From positions 13,030,620 to 13,094,619 of the forward strand of contig NC_031770.1 of NCBI RefSeq assembly GCF_001522545.3: a stretch of 64,000 bases of DNA. The letters are read 5' to 3'. The DNA is from Parus major. Lineage: Eukaryota; Chordata; Aves; Passeriformes; Paridae. The position numbers and the translations under genes are program-made. Of the stretch, positions 27,101 through 42,320 are shown piece after piece. The notes under the pieces were generated by a model. That model ran no database searches. It worked only from the letters and a program-made list of their open reading frames with translations, and had not been told where the DNA came from. The number at the start of each line of letters is the position of its first letter. Position 1 is the first letter of the stretch.

Positions 27101-30100
27101 CTTTTGATTACATTACCAGATAGGATAATTAAAATATCAGGATGCATCCCTCTAAAAAGAGTTTTTCAAATCATGCTGTGACATTCTCTGGCTATTCAGA
27201 AATTTTCCTTTGCTTCCTCAGTATCAGTCAATGCTTGATTGCCATAATTCTGACCAGGAAGAAATCACCTGCTTTTTGGAAAGAAATTCAGATATAACCA
27301 AAACTACATACATTTTTGCAGAGTCTTATTTGGAAGACTCTAGTTTAAATCTAGGATGAGTTGTTCAGGGTGCATTATTCTCTGAGACACAGGAAATATT
27401 GAGTCACCAAATAATTCACCTGCAGGAAGGTAAGCAACCACCCATCCCACACCTCCTGCACCTGAACAAACACTTGTGAATAAGCTCTAGGGTGATAAAA
27501 GAGTAGCAACACAAATTTTGAGCTAAGTTGGGTGTATGTACTGCTAGAGGAAAGCATGCTGGAAAACATTCCCTGACACCCCCAGCTGCCATCTCCTCCC
27601 TCCTTTCCCTCTCTTTAACTGATTACAGTTTTGCTCTAAAACCAGAAAGTAAGTGCATGAGCAATATCTTCATGAAAGATAATTAGGGAAATGTTCAGCC
27701 AAGTATCACTGTTGTATTTTTTGTTGTATTAAAACCAAATATAATCCAGAGTATTCTACAGTCAAAAAAAACCTCACTGTCCCCTGCTACAGCTGCAGAG
27801 TGCTTGACCTCCCTGAATATTCAATAGACAAAGCAACATTTTTAGAGAGACCTGACTAACTTCTTTTTAGTTCCTAGAAACACCAATTAAAAGACGGGAG
27901 CTCTAGAAAAATAATAATAAATATGGTGTGAAATAGGTTTCATTCCTATGACCAGCCTGTTTCAGGGACTGAAATGACGAAAAATGTGAATAAAGAAGTG
28001 ATGAAAACTACGCTTCTTCCTGTCTTCATGTAGAGCACTAACAATGTTCACATCTGATTGTTGTTCCAGGAATATATCTACAGTATCCATACCAGTGTAC
28101 AGGAGCTGGGCTGTAGGGACAAATATCACTGAAAGATTAAAGCATTTGAAGGGGAAAATGGTTTTATTTTACTTTTTTGTTTGGTTGCATGCAAAACTGC
28201 TTTACTGACAATGAGGACTTCCTTGTCGCTGAACTATTTATTTCCCAGTTAACAATAAATAAGGCTTATCTTGCACAAGTGTTAGGAGTCATTGCTTGTA
28301 TATATCAAGGGGAAACCAGACTTCACAGGATGGATTTACATACTTTATTTAGCATTAGCACACCCTAGGACCACAGAGAGTCACTAACCATGCAGTGCAT
28401 ACAATGCATTGCATACAATTAATTAATCTGAGAACAGATGTATATTTTCACAGAACTTAGGTACAAGCCCATTAAATTATTGCCACTGATGTTATGTATG
28501 ATATTGCATATTTGCAACCATGATTAAAACAGCCTGAAAACTGGAAATGGATATGCATTTTCAATGTTACAAATGTGACAAGTCGCATTTAAACTTTAAG
28601 TAAATAAAATAAAAGGCACCATTTCTCATTCAGAAAATATTTGATCTCTAAGGCTCTTTCATTCAGCAAGTTCCATGTTACTAGAAACTTTGATGAATAC
28701 AGGGGGAATCCTTGTTTTATTTTATATATACATATATGTAATCCATACATCTGTGATCTGGTTAGATGTCTCTTTGGAACAATTTAGAACACTCATTCAG
28801 ATTAATTCACTCTTTCTTTGAGTATCACCTCCATGTGTGACTAAAGGTACCTAGCCTATAGGTTAACTTTAAATTAAATATTTTTTGGTTATACAAGCTA
28901 TTTAACCATCTCTATCTGACCTCTTAAATTACTGCAAGGACACTGACATCAGTGGACATGGATTTGAAAAAGGGACTGGGAAGAGAATGAGAGACCAAAA
29001 AGACACTACTGGAAGAATAGTTTTTTTCCTCATAATAAGACTCCTTTGAGTGTCTATATGATCATTTCACTTCCCTTCACACACTTAATAATAAATAGTT
29101 CACAGCATCATAGAGATGTGTTGGGTAAACACTGCAAGTTACGAGGCAAATTTACTGCCTCATAAACTCACAGCCAAGTAAAGCTGTCATTTGCAAGAAC
29201 AATTAAGCCATTATTCTGTTCCATAGAGAGTGTAGGATATTCCTGAAACCTGTAAATTCACAGAAAAGAGAAGCTGGCCATATGTTCAGAACAAATATTA
29301 ACATTTTATTTATACTGAATTTGCTTGCAAGCTTCAAACCAGCATATATATTTTTTTGTTTTTACCAGGATTTACAATCTATCCACTGCTCTTTACTGTG
29401 TATACTGTTAAAAGACAAAAAGAAATACAAGAGTACCCTGTGATGTTTTGGTTTTATTTTCTGTGACTAAAGTACTTTACTTGAAGTCCTGCTAGTGAGA
29501 TGTTGTGAAAAGAGAGAAAAGGAGATCAAAAAATAAGACTTTTATCTCTGAGCCATGAAAAAATCTGACATCAGGGGCTACCATAAAGATTGGTAGTGTG
29601 GCCTGAAGATTGTCCAAATATAGACAGAGGATGATATTATAAAATGTTTCTGTTGTGTAGCATGTTTTTACTACTCAGTCATATAAAATCAAAATAGGAT
29701 CTTTAATCTTTAGGGAACCACAAGATAAAACTTCACAAAGTGTCTTCCTGAAACACTATAATAATTCTCAGATCTTTGTGGATACTGTAGGTGCAAGCAG
29801 TATGAGATTATCACCTCTTGTTTGTGTCATTTCCAAAGAATGAAACATCCACAAAAAATATGTATGTGGTGTATGGTGGCAGCACAAGCCATAATTTCCC
29901 TGAGAACCTGAGTCCTACATAACCTTGACATTTGATTACAAGATTCATCTATGTGTATCTCTTGCACACAACAAAACTAAACATGCAGAGCCACTATTTT
30001 GCTATATGTTAGGCTACATTTTATTATGCCTGTAAAAGATTAAAGAATTAAGAGGCTGAATTAGGCAATTGAATACAAGAAAAAAAAATACCCTAATTTT

Positions 30101-31460
30101 TAATTTAAGCAATGCTGGTTCTGTCATTTCAACTTGGAACAAGAACACAAGCCTAAACTCCTTCGTTGTCCTCACTGTCACAAAGCTGACCCACATTTCC
30201 CATTTAATTAGGAGTGAGCTAACTGGACTTCCCTGTAAAGACAGCCAGGCTGAAGCTGCAGAGACAGCTCATACTTGAGTGCTCTGCTTTTAAACATAAA
30301 CTCTTCATAAATTTTTCAACACCAACTGAACTTTTTTGATCCACTGGGGTCGTGAAGTTGAGGCCAAACTCCGGCAGAGCTCCTAAGGGCTGGGTTGGGG
30401 TATGTGGAGTTCCATGGTGTTTGCAGGTTCTGGAAGCCATCTGCCCAGGATCCAGCTCTGCCAGTCCTGGGAAATGAACCAGAGGGAGGAACACTGGAAA
30501 ATTTCAGAGAGAAAAAGCTGGTGTAGCCCATCCTCTTGAGACCACACTTTCTGTCTGTGGAAAAGGATTGCGAACCCCAAAACATACGTAGCACAAATGT
30601 AAAGCTAACGTGGAAAATTCCTATCTAAAATTCTATGGACAGTGCCACAAGATTCATGTTATAACCCAGATAAAAGGGTATGCTGTATGTTTTAAACTCT
30701 CATTGCTGCCATGAGACTCATATAAATGTACTAAAAGCCAGAATAAGCCCCTTTAAATTATTAATTGCAGTTACCTAATAATAACTCGGTGAATAAGAAG
30801 AAAAATGGTAAAAATGTACTATTAAAAACATATTAAAACAATAAAACCTGTCAAGTGCACTGTACTTCACCAAGCACTTTTCTGTATAATTTAAACCTTT
30901 GTACAAGTATCTTTAAGTAAAATTACACTTTTTTTGCCGAATTTAGTATTTATGATATTAATTTCCAGAGAGCGTGTATGCTTTGCTGAATGCTCATTTC
31001 TGAGCACTACAGTGACTCTCACAGTGGAACCAAAGAGGTCCCAGATGTTAGATTTACCCATTGTTGACATTTCTGAGTTTTAAGAGCAAAACAGCTCTTA
31101 GGTCTATAAATGAGCTGAGCCACTGGAAACTCCCATTCCATGGAGACAAGCCATGGCAGCAATGGGATGCCACAGCTTTTTTTGATCCCAGCGGACACAG
31201 AATGTACAAAGCGTGTCGATATCTTGACTGACTGTGGGCTAAAAGGTTGTGTGCAACTGTACAGTAATAAATGACTTAACCTGGTCTCAGGGTATGGAGT
31301 AAATTCCTCAGAGAAAGACATGCAAACCCTACTTTTTTTTTTTTTTTTGTGCACTTGAGAACAGTTTTTTTTTCTCCAATGTACCATTATAAGGCCATAA
31401 CTCACAGATCTGTTGTAAAATTGAAGTATTTTAAGGCTTTTTCAGATCACACTGAAACTT

Positions 31461-31500
31461 TTCTATACATTTCTATACGTTTCTATAACATTGCTATACC
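31461..31500 (+). repeat. Degenerate 10-bp tandem repeat, four copies
   Basis: Successive units ttctatacat, ttctatacgt, ttctataaca and ttgctatacc lie head to tail. The decreasing similarity suggests an old small minisatellite. Confidence 0.85.
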
Positions 31501-33447
31501 TTTTTGCAAACAAAAAAAATGTAGAAAAATAGAGAAAATGGCTTTAAGTATACCTCTAAAACATGGTGGTGTAATCCACAGCTGTAAAGATTACTGGCTG
31601 GCTCTTAAAATATTTTCTGAGAATTTAATTTCTGTGCAGCTCACTAAATTCCCACTAATTAACATGCAGTTAAAAAGTGAGCAAATTGTTAATGTTATTA
31701 CACTCTGAGCTTTGCTCTGAAATAAATGACACCATATATCTTTTTATGCAGTTAAAATTTCTCTAACTGGAAAGAAAACCTCTAAACTTATCTAACAAAT
31801 ACTCTGCAATACTAAGATGCTTTCTCTCTGAATATAAACATTTTTATTTTTGCATTTTTTATTAAAATTGCTCTTTAATTTTTCATGGTTATTCTAAATG
31901 CTCTATTCAAAAAAAGGCAACTGCCTTCCTTAGATGTCTGTTCTTAGTGTATCTTAAATTTCAAATTCTGTAGAGAATGGAGAAATTTTAAAAAGCAATT
32001 TCTGCAAAAGAAGACCCAGCACAATCTCTCTGCCTTATTTCAAGTTATGGGAGTGGCATCTGCACCTCATGGGTACCCAGGCCTTGGACTATCTAAAAAT
32101 GGTACCTCCAAAGGAATAACTGTGGGACCCCCAACTCCACAGGCCAGGGTGAAGAAGAAGCAGCAGGATGCTGCTATTATTGATCTTGCTATTAATCTCT
32201 CAGTAGCATGGGCATAAGAAATGTATTTGAACAAGGTTTGCTTCCAGTGAAAAGAAATTCCTCAGAAATCAAGGAAATTCCTATGGCCAGCCAGGAGATA
32301 GCTATCAGCAAAGAGGACAGAAACATATAAAGAATATAGGAGGAAAAACATAATGAAAGGAGCAAAATGACATACTGTAATTTAGGAAAAAAAAAATAAA
32401 CCATAAAGGAATGTGTCCAGATGAGACTCTAAAAATCTGACCTCAGTAGAAGAACTGAAAACTACTAATTCATTTTAAGATAAAAGTTCTTAAATTTTTT
32501 AAGATATAAATTCTGTATTTTAAACCCAAGTGTATAATAAAGTGAGGCAGTTTGCATACTCACAGCTTTCAGTGGCAAAATTTTGGAGCATTATGTACTT
32601 TATAGTTAGATCTATGATCACATGCTGATTTTCTTGCAGAAGAAAACCTCTCTTTGGAATTCTATTTTATGCTTATAACGAGTGTTGCTTTTCAGCTGTG
32701 CTGGCTAAACTCATTAACACATAATTATACAAAGATGATTAAAAGTATGACTGTAACATTACACTGCAATATCTTATCATCCTAACCCAAAAAAGACATT
32801 GTTTGATAGTGTATTTTTAATTTTTTCAAAGTGTACCTTAAACTGATCAATTTTGTAGCCCATGGTTTGGAATGCAGATGTGTGATGATAAATTGTGTGC
32901 AGTATACACAAGGCATCATTTCATAGTTATTATATTTTATAGTTATTTTATTTATACACATAAATCAGAGGAGGATCCTTCAAAAAATGACTACAACAAA
33001 GCTAGCAAGGCTTGTATTTACCCCATAGCACCTGTTAGGAATGTATATTATCAGAATTGTCTGTAGTGGAATTTTATTTCTCAGACTTTTGGTTTTTTCC
33101 CGTATTAGATTTATTGGTTGTGTGAGTGTTGCATATCTGTGGGAAATTCTCTATCTCATGCAAGTTAATGATTCCAACAACGAATATAGATTACAATATA
33201 TGACAGATCTGGATGGCTGAGTGAATGAACCATGAAGCAAATACAAATCAAAATCAAGATTTCTTTTACATTCAAGGCGATCACAGTATAGGACATAAAC
33301 TACTTGGATGATGTATTTTACTTGTGGAAAGCAAAGACAGTAAATTTCTGAAGCCCCATATGCAGTGTTTGGGGAATACATAACTATTCTGGATGGGTTG
33401 GTGCTCTTTAACCAAGATATGGCATAAATCTTTGGGGAGAAAAAAGT

Positions 33448-33472
33448 TTAATGATAAATATTTTATCATTAA
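33448..33472. repeat. Perfect 11-bp inverted repeat, 3-base loop
   Basis: ttaatgataaa (33,448-33,458) and tttatcattaa (33,462-33,472) are exact reverse complements separated by tat. It is AT-rich and not followed by any recognised gene end, so a terminator role is not implied. Confidence 0.8.
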
Positions 33473-34020
33473 GTTGGTTTTTTTAATGATGTCACCAGAC
33501 CAAAGGATAATTTGGATGCTGAAATATTTGGTTAGAACACTGGATTACAGCTTCTATTAAAACACAAAAATAGTGTGAAGAATTAGTACAAAGCCTCAAA
33601 CATACACCCACAACTGATGTCTAAACACACCAAGGCTGCAAGGAAAATTTAACAAAGACATCAAGTAACCATTAGGCCACCTGCCCTTTGTGACAAGGTT
33701 CAGAACTCATCAGTCTACAACACAGAAAGTGTCTCCTGACTGCACTTTGTCCATCAGAAAGGTAAATAGCCAACTGTGTCACAAGTACTGAATTATGCTG
33801 CTCAGAATTGTGCTGCCTCTCTGCCTTTCCTGTGCTTCCCTTCTTTCTAGAGTTGGGGCCAGATAGTCAATGAATTAAACTGCAAAGCACACTAATCCCT
33901 GACCCTGAGGTTAGAGCTATCATAAGCACTGACTGGAAATGGCTGCAAATAGTTCTTGTCATGCCCTCTCTTTCCATTGGAAATCGAGTAATGACACAGG
34001 CAGTGAGTCGGAGCCCTCGC

Positions 34021-34056
34021 AGGGGTCACGGATTTACACCAGCTGAATCAATTCCT
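34021..34056 (+). mobile_element. Possible ancient amniote repeat remnant
   Basis: The string ggatttacaccagctga resembles a block common in old interspersed repeats of turtles, crocodilians and birds, where it usually continues into ggatctggccc. Here the continuation is lost. The identification rests on memory of one short block, so confidence is low. Confidence 0.3.
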
Positions 34057-34700
34057 TCTATCAGGATTGCAGAAGCTGTGGAGGAGTTTTTTCCCAAGAC
34101 TTTGTTGGCTTTAACATATTTTGTACTTTTTTTGTTTTGTTTTTTTTTCTCCTGTAGGAAAGCAAACATATTAAAGGATATTAGACTGCAATTTGTGCCA
34201 TTGGAAAGCTGTAAATCCAGGGTCCCCTCTTGAAGTGTCCACTGTCTAATATATAAAATTAAACGTCAATTCAAGACCTCAGTGAAAGCAGAAGTTACTG
34301 CTTCAGTTCTATAAGAACAGAGACGGAGCTCACAGCAACAAAAAGCAATTAACAGTAAAAGAATGTAATTTCTAAGGGAAACAGCAAATTTCAAGCAAGT
34401 GAACATCCTCACTCAGCATCAGAAAGCTATTAATTTTTGTCTAGGCCACCACAACCTGTCCAAATATGCAAATGGGCAACCCTTTCAGCTGGGGGGGGAC
34501 AACATTCTTCCATTTTCAAATGTCTGAAATTTGTATGGGAACCAAGAGTTTGATTCATGTGGGTCCTAGTTAGCTTTAATCAGTCTGTGGTTTGCACTAT
34601 TCAAATACTTGAATGAATAAAATTTGTGACTTGAATACACTATCAATTAAGTAAAAATGTAGCTATAGATGCCCTAAAGAGAGAAGCACACAGGACAAAA

Positions 34701-34727
34701 AAATATATATCTTATATATATATATCT
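34701..34727. repeat. AT dinucleotide microsatellite
   Basis: Two (AT)n runs are separated by a ct interruption. Confidence 0.85.
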
Positions 34728-37204
34728 CCATGACAAAACTAAATTACATATTTGTTAGGGTACACAGAAATTATCTTTCCCTCAGAAATTCAGCTTTCCT
34801 GTATAGAAATTACTTATGTCAACTGAGATTTTTGAAAACTCACAGAAAACACATCTTGTTGCCATTTTTAGATGCATTTATAGTGACTAATTGAAAACTG
34901 TTCCATTAGAAAGACTTGACTGTTTTGTTTTAAAAGCTTTTGTTGGTGTTTTCCTTCTCCTGTTGTCCAGGTTCCTTTTCCTACTGAAAGGCTCCAGGAA
35001 AGGACAGCTCCTATTAAGGATCACACTTAAGAACACATTTAACTTTCATTCAAGTCTTAATGGGATTCAAGCATGTATTAAAGTGCTTTTCTGAGCTACA
35101 GCCAAAGTTTGAAAGTGAGGTGTGAAGTACCTGTTTTCCAGCAGCTGTATGTGTTCAGGCCTCAGTTTCACAGTCACATTATCTTAATTTCCTGAGGAAA
35201 GCTGAATTTCAATACTGCTCTGCAGACTGAGTATCTGGATGAGCAGAATGTCCAAGAAGTTTTTAAAGAATTTTAGACACTTAAAAACAAAAAACCAGCA
35301 GCCAGTGGTATTTCTACCCACAATGAAACAAGAACTGCATCTGGAAGTCCCTGAATACTGAAAATCTACCCAGAGGATTTAGGACAAAACCTTTAAATTA
35401 CAGTATAATCAAAAAGAACAGTGAAGGAAGGTTGCAGGCACCAAAACTGCACAAGAGTCTTTGCTTTTTTGGGGGGGAACTTTCTCTGTTGTTTCTCCTC
35501 CAAGCTCTCAAGGCAGTTTTGCAGACACTGTCCATACTAGATCCTAGACAAGTCTTTTTCTTATTGTATTATTTCTTGACCCTATGACAGATTCTATGAT
35601 TCCCATAATGCTAACATCATCTATCAGAGAGAAGTACTGCAGAGATTTTTTTATAGAAATCAGTTAAAATTTGTTTTGTTAAAATTCCCAGTAAATACTT
35701 TCCTGAGTATGTTTGGAGCAGGATTTATCTCCATATTAATTTTCATAGCAGGGTTGGAAAGCTCCAGTTGGATGAAAACAGCCACGTTCAAAAAATACCA
35801 GAAATTAATTTCATTTTAGGATGGGATTCATCTTTTTTCTCTGAATGCTCCAATAATATCTTCCCTAATTGTTGATCCAGTCATTGCAATTACTGATGTC
35901 CTGGGTTTAATGCATCTCACCCTGAAACACATCTAAAAAAGGGTAAATCAACTTCAACACCACATTGCCCATGAATATTTGGTTCAAACATGTGCATTTT
36001 ACTACAGAAGGACTAGCAGGGCCAAATTTTCTTTAACTTCTCAAAGCTCCTGCTTCTATATTAGACTTGAGGATACATGTTTTCTTCTGGAAGTTAGGTG
36101 TACTTGTAAGTCTTTTAGTTTCCTTAATAAAATTTATTGCCTAAGCCTACAAACCTTGCTTTGCACATGTTCTTTGACTGCCATGCCTGGAGCAATGTTA
36201 CCAATGTTTCGCTCTCAATTTATTGTAAAGGGAATTTAAGGTGATTCATTGATGGTGATTGCGGATGTTTAAAGATAAAATGAGATTGAAGCTCATCTCT
36301 ACCAAATACCCTGAAACTACAGCAGAAATTATGATATAAAATACATTTCTGTGTACAGGTGCCATGATCCTGCTCCTTCACAGGGACCCTCTGTGACTCC
36401 ACGCTCTCCCCCAGTGCACAGTTGTGTCACTTTCTCAAAAGACACTTAAACAAGGCTGCAAAGTAACTTCTCCCTTTTCCACTTTCACAGTCAGAGAATT
36501 CTGTGTTTGATTCTCAGCTGTGCACTGGGAGATTGAAACAGTTCAACACAGAATTTTCAGGAAAACATAAGTTTGTTTTCTTTCCTTTTCCCACATCATC
36601 AGCACTGTGTAAAAATAGGAAACACATTTTACATGAACATGCAAAAATACATTTATTTAACAGAAAAATAGTAATATAGAACCCTTTGTGACTTTCCAAA
36701 ACATTTATTCTCTCATCCTGAAGAAAATGGAGGATTTCCTTGAGACTACTACACTCTTAACACACACCTTATTTCCTAGTGTATAGTCAATTTTCTTTAA
36801 ACCATCACAGGAGATAAGTATTTCAGTTTTGAATTCACTATTTCAAGAGCAATATGAGGGACAGGACCTCAGATGGTCATCTCCCTGGATGAAGATTTAA
36901 CTAATGCAACACCTTGAGTAATCAGCTCCTGAACCAAGGCACCCTGCTAATCAGCTCCCTTTCCCCTGCTATGTTATTTTCCACCAGTGAAGCTCCCACA
37001 CCACCTCACATATGCTAATAAATTCATCAGTCTTGATTGAAGGAGAATTCATGTGCTACCAGCGCTTCCTGAAGAGTGCAGCTGGTCTTTCTGCACTTGT
37101 GTGGGCCTAAACCAAGCCTGCTCTTGCTATTTCTCATATATATTTATTTAGCAATGTAAATTTACAGGGAACAGTGCAAACAGACCAAGCATGCTCTTCG
37201 TTAC

Positions 37205-37250
37205 AAAAAAACCCAAAAAAAACGAAACCAAAACCAAACCAAACCAAAAA
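37205..37250 (+). repeat. A-rich AAACC low-complexity tract
   Basis: Imperfect aaacc/aaaacc units (for example aaaccaaaccaaacc) follow an oligo-A run. It is the complement-type equivalent of the T/G tracts elsewhere in the window. Confidence 0.85.
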
Positions 37251-39070
37251 GTATTTATATTTAAAAAAATAACCAAACAATCAAACAATGACAAGAAAGA
37301 GGAGAATATGGAAAATATGCAAACAGCTCCATTTTTAATGATAAAGTTGTTATTGAAATGATTAATAAACTTACAAAAGAATGGATATGATACTTATTTA
37401 GGGATGAATGCTTTCTGCCAGGCAATGCCAATGCTTGGCTTGACATCAAGCTGTGCATTTAAATTGGAACAGCATCCTTCTCTCGCCAAAGTGTGCTCTG
37501 AAAACTCAGTAAGCAAGACTGGAGCCAGCACTTCTCATAACTCTGAGGAGACCTGGCTTTGTAAGTACTAAGAAACTATCTGTAATCACAGAACAGTAAC
37601 AAAAGTTCTGGTACACTGTAGGCATATATTCCTTTTATTATTATGTTTTTCCTGACAGAACATGCTCACAGAAACTCTGAGCATCTTGAAACTGAAAACT
37701 TTACTTGCAGAAAGCAACATCAAGCTGTTCAGAAATACAGAAACACTCTGGTAGTGAAACTCGGAAACAGCTGCTGGTGAAAGCATTAATAACATGGTTT
37801 ACTGAGTGAGAATAATTAGGAATTTGCTCAGAAATATCAACATGGTTTTCAAATGAGTTGCTGAAGAAAACTGGACAGGTTCTTGGTTTCCTTCCTGCTC
37901 CTCATGAATTCATCTTACAGAAAGTCACTTGTTTGAATTATTCAAGTGCCTGCCTTTAAAATAAGTCAAGAGAAGCAAAAGATAGAAACATGGAGTTTTT
38001 TTGCAATCAGTTGGTGGTTTTCACTTTTTTCCCAGCCCTTTTCAAAAACTCTAACTGTAATTCCAGGCAAAATTCATATTTTTAGAAATGAATGAAGACA
38101 ATGGATGTTTCTGATACCAAGTGCTTTTACTCAGAAATATCAAACTTTCTGGATGTCAAACATATAACAACACATTTCTTTTTCTTCTGTGAGCCTCAAC
38201 TCCATTCCCCAAGTAAACAATATTAGGATTGGACTAGGAAGTGAGTCAAAACTGCTGTTGGCAACATAAAGGGATCAGGAATAAACACAAACTGATTCCT
38301 TCCCACCCCTAACCATTCTGCTTCTGATGAATGCATGCATGAATATGCAGGAAAAGGGTGTCCTGCTGCTACCAGCTCCCAAGGTTGATTTATCCTACAT
38401 GTAAAAGAAGATGCAGGAAATGAATTATGAATATCAAAAATGCAGTTGTTACCATTGATCTCCCTTGGGAAACTCATTTCTCATTGTCTCCAGTAATTGC
38501 AGTAAACAGATTTTTTTTTTCCCCCCCACATAAACAATTTGTGCTCTCATTCTCATTTCCATGAATGGAACAATAGCAACAAGAAACCCAAGTATCTAAA
38601 AATTGTCTGGAAAAGTTCTGCATCAAGACCAGGGAGCTTGTTATCCAACCATCTGTTTGTGAGCTTCTGCAAAAGGCTGACTCTGTAAAGAGCAAATTTA
38701 TCCCCAGTGCCATGAGAGCCAGGCCAGTGTCTTCATTAGACTGAGGCTGACTAAAGGCTTACAATGCTCCTTAAACTTCCTCAGAAGAAACTTAGTAGAT
38801 TGTACCTTTTTCTTTTTTTTTTTAACCTTTAATAAATTTTGTGCACGTCCCTAAAAGTTTTATGGCCATTTCTCTCCAAAGGAATTCAGATTTATCTTAA
38901 TATTTTGTCCCTGGAGGTGTGCTGATATGATGTAAAAAGCAAAGGTGAGAAGGCAGATGACACCTGAATAAATCCAGTGTTGGAGAGCAGCCATGGCCTG
39001 CCTGCCCTGGGACTGGTGGTGCTGCCTTGCAAATTCTGTGGTGAGTGTGCAGAAATTTCGTCTTTCCTAA

Positions 39071-39115
39071 ACACAGTTTATTTATCTGTTTATCTATCTT
39101 ATCTATTTATCTGTT
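39071..39115 (+). repeat. Degenerate TTTATCTA/TATC microsatellite
   Basis: Interspersed tttatctg, tttatcta and tcttatcta units form an imperfect tetranucleotide array of the GATA/TATC class. It is related in type to the array at 55,101, on the opposite strand. Confidence 0.8.
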
Positions 39116-42100
39116 TTCATGTATTAGAAGTACTTAGGCAATATGCAAAATAAGAATTAAAAAAAACAAACAGAAGAACACAAGAACAAATATGAAGTGA
39201 GAAAAAATTGTGTATGGTTCAAGGGAGTTTAATATGGATTAACCTAGACTACAGATAGTTTGAAGGGAAACAAAAACTAGGAAACAAAGCTACCTCATAT
39301 TTCAAAAGTATCCATTAGTGTCCAGGGAGCTGGAGGTGGTAAAAATTCATCTATGAGGGTAAAATGTAATTATTTAAATAAACGTGAAAGGGTTTTTTGC
39401 TTATTTGTGGTACACTGAATTTCACATCAAATTAAAAATTTATACAGTAAATCATGCAGCAGTAGTAAAATCATTATGCAAATGTCATTTCTGTCTTCAT
39501 GGCAAGGGTTTTCTTTAAATATGCATGCTCATTTGAGTGTTCATTTGAGCAGAACATATACTTACCTATAGAGTCGTTCTGCTTTATTTCCCAGATGCTC
39601 CTCTCACTGTTGTTAGGTGGCTTTTTGGTTTGTTGAGGGAAAGAAGGCACCTAAGAATAGAAGCCAACATGTGAATTCTTCAGAATTCTTTGGGAAACTG
39701 AGCAATGATGGTTTTTAAAATACAAATAATGTACGCAAATTGCCAAGGCCCTGAGGACACTGCCAACCCTTACAGCTCCCAGGGTTCCTTAACACTAATA
39801 AAAAGTATTATCTCTTTAATAGAGCCATACATTTAGATGTGCTGTTAGATTTTACTAATAAAATAAGATTTTCATGTTCTTCAATTTTGTCTTTGAAGTA
39901 GCTGTGAGCTTCTCTGTTGCACTCCAGGAATTTAAGGGGAAAAAAAAAAAAAGGTCTTATTCTACAAAGAAATAACTTTGGCTAAAAAGATTAAATAAAG
40001 GATTTTTTTTTTCTTGTCAGTTGATTGCTTTCTGGTCTGCAGTGTTCATATGTAAAGTCTCTAAAAATGATAATGTACTGGAAGTGTTATCTCTTAATGT
40101 AGATACTGCAGCAAGTTAAGAGTCCACAGTTAAAATTATAGCAAAAACAACCAAAAAACCATAAAAGCCTATAGGGTTCATTCACATGCTCTGTAGGGTA
40201 AAGTGGAAAAATCTTCTGATATTAAAAATAACTATATTTTTTTGCCAAAAATACTTTTACACTCCTTCTCTAATTATTTTTAATTTCTGTGTAGCGATGA
40301 ATAAAAACATTCATCTTGATCGGTCTATTTGGCAAGAAGAATTCAATTGCAGCTCATATTCTTTGTTAGGAATGATCAGGATGGAAATATACTGATACAC
40401 AGAAGCCTTCCTGAATGCTTTTGTGTCAAGTGCTCTGTGTTTGCAGCTCACACTGTCCACAGTGTGTGACAGGCTGGCTCGGGAGACAGCTTGGCCAAGC
40501 TACCAACGCAGCAAAGGCACACAAGGGCTGCTCTCAGCCTCTCCTGAATAAGCTTATCTTTCTTCATTATCTGGACACTGAGCCCAGGCTCTCCATTTAA
40601 GCAGAAAATTCTGTGTTTAAAATAAATCAGTGCTAAAATTCCCGGCTGCATTTTTTGTCTGAAAATAAATACCCAGCACTTTTCTTAGGTAAAATTAATC
40701 TTTATGCCTAGGCATAACACTTTGCCTTTACAATGTGTATCTTTCACCTCCTCCCTATTTCACAGTCTTAAATAAGGTTTAAATATTGCATAACTCTTCT
40801 GTTTAACTCTCTGAATGATGAAAAATTTCATGTTACATGAAAATCCTGATAAACACATGCCCTGAAAAATATCCAAAGTATGAAAGAATATAAAAAGAAA
40901 TCTGGCATTTCATATTTCACAGAAACTCCCAAGTGTTCAGTATTTGTTTTCATTTTGCATTGAAACGAAATGGAATGCTTTTAATACTTTCATAAAGCAT
41001 GTCTGTGTTAAAATGTCATAGCCACAATGAAAATATCAGGTTTTAAAGTTCCCTCTCTGTTGGGTCACAGATAATCAGAGACTTTACCATCAAACAAGCC
41101 ATTATCATTGAAAAACCTTCTAGAATGAATAGATTTCCACATTACTTTATATTAAAAAAAAATAGCATATTTCCAGTGTATTTTATTTGAAAATTTTCAG
41201 TCTACTTCGCATAGAAATATTAGTGAAGTACGTCATCAAATCACATTCAAACAAATATTGGAGAACATTTATTTTCATTATTCTCTTATCTCTGTTAGAG
41301 AGATATATTGATTACTACTAGCTCAATGTCAAGGTCCTAAAAATAGAAAGCGTTATTTAATAAAAAAGTAGAAGGGACATTGTTTCTATTCTAGATTAAC
41401 CTCACAACACTCAGTAGCAAAACAAGTGGGTGAAGGGGGCAGAAGGATTGAGGAGTAGTATCAATTCTCATGAGCATAGTCTATGGCTTTCTAAGTTTAC
41501 ATGGCCTGGAAAGCTAGAAAGTTATGATATAGACTGGATGCAAATTAATGCTTCAAAATACAGAGTCTTAGCAGCTATTCCATTATAAGGTGTGGCTTGA
41601 CCCCAAGTGCTGAATTTAGCCTCCCGTCCATCACAGACTAAATATGTTTCCAGACCAAAAAAAACTGTCAATAATTCAATGTGATGTACAAGGAAGTGAC
41701 CATGTAACTGCCATTAACCTATGCATCATGTCCTAAAGTCCTGCTACAGTTTTTCTCACCTATTTCAACAAAGCATGCCAATAGAGACTATTTTCCTTTC
41801 CTAAAAACGGGCATTTGTACTCACTCCAAAACCATCACATAATGTGAAGTTTACTATGTAATGCAGCCTTTGAGCAAATCAGGTAAATGTGAAAAAATGT
41901 CAGTATTTATGCAAGAGAAATTCCTTGACACAGATTCACTTACATTCCACAGGGACACTGTGTTGTATATTTTAAGCCATAAGGAATATTTGTTAGACTG
42001 ATTTACCTTGTTACTGGTGCTATGCTATTAAATTGTTATATGCCTTAGTGATGGCAAGGTATTGAGGATAATTTTGTGAGGAAAATGAAAGGGTGCATAA

Positions 42101-42320
42101 TAAACCCAATGCTGAAAAATTGTTCAAGGGAAGCTGTCATGTGTTCACTGACTACTGTAAAGCAATGGAAATGCCCCTGAAACAGCTTCGGGACCTTTGG
42201 TTCACACTCTTGAGGATGCTGTCAGTACATCCTGTGCTAAAAGAGGTTCAATATCTAAACTCCAGGAAAAGTTATTTATGTTAACTACTCAACTCTCAGC
42301 ATGAACTATATGAGTAAGAA

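Larger units (their letters stand above)
24181..34020. other. Gene desert, segment 4
   Basis: AT-rich DNA with no recognisable exon. It includes poly-T at 25,431-25,442, a poly-T run at 31,331-31,349, a TA-rich tract near 28,722-28,741, the 10-bp repeat at 31,461 and the hairpin at 33,448. Open frames are short and mutually overlapping on both strands. Nothing else is evident. Confidence 0.55.

Noticed and set aside
33448..33472. Transcription terminator hairpin
   Set aside because: There is no gene upstream, and this is a eukaryotic genome where such hairpins do not terminate polymerase II.
35540..35615. Possible CR1 tail (attctatgattc at 35,591-35,602)
   Set aside because: Only the short tail-like string matches; the preceding bases lack the CR1 body seen at the left edge of the window.
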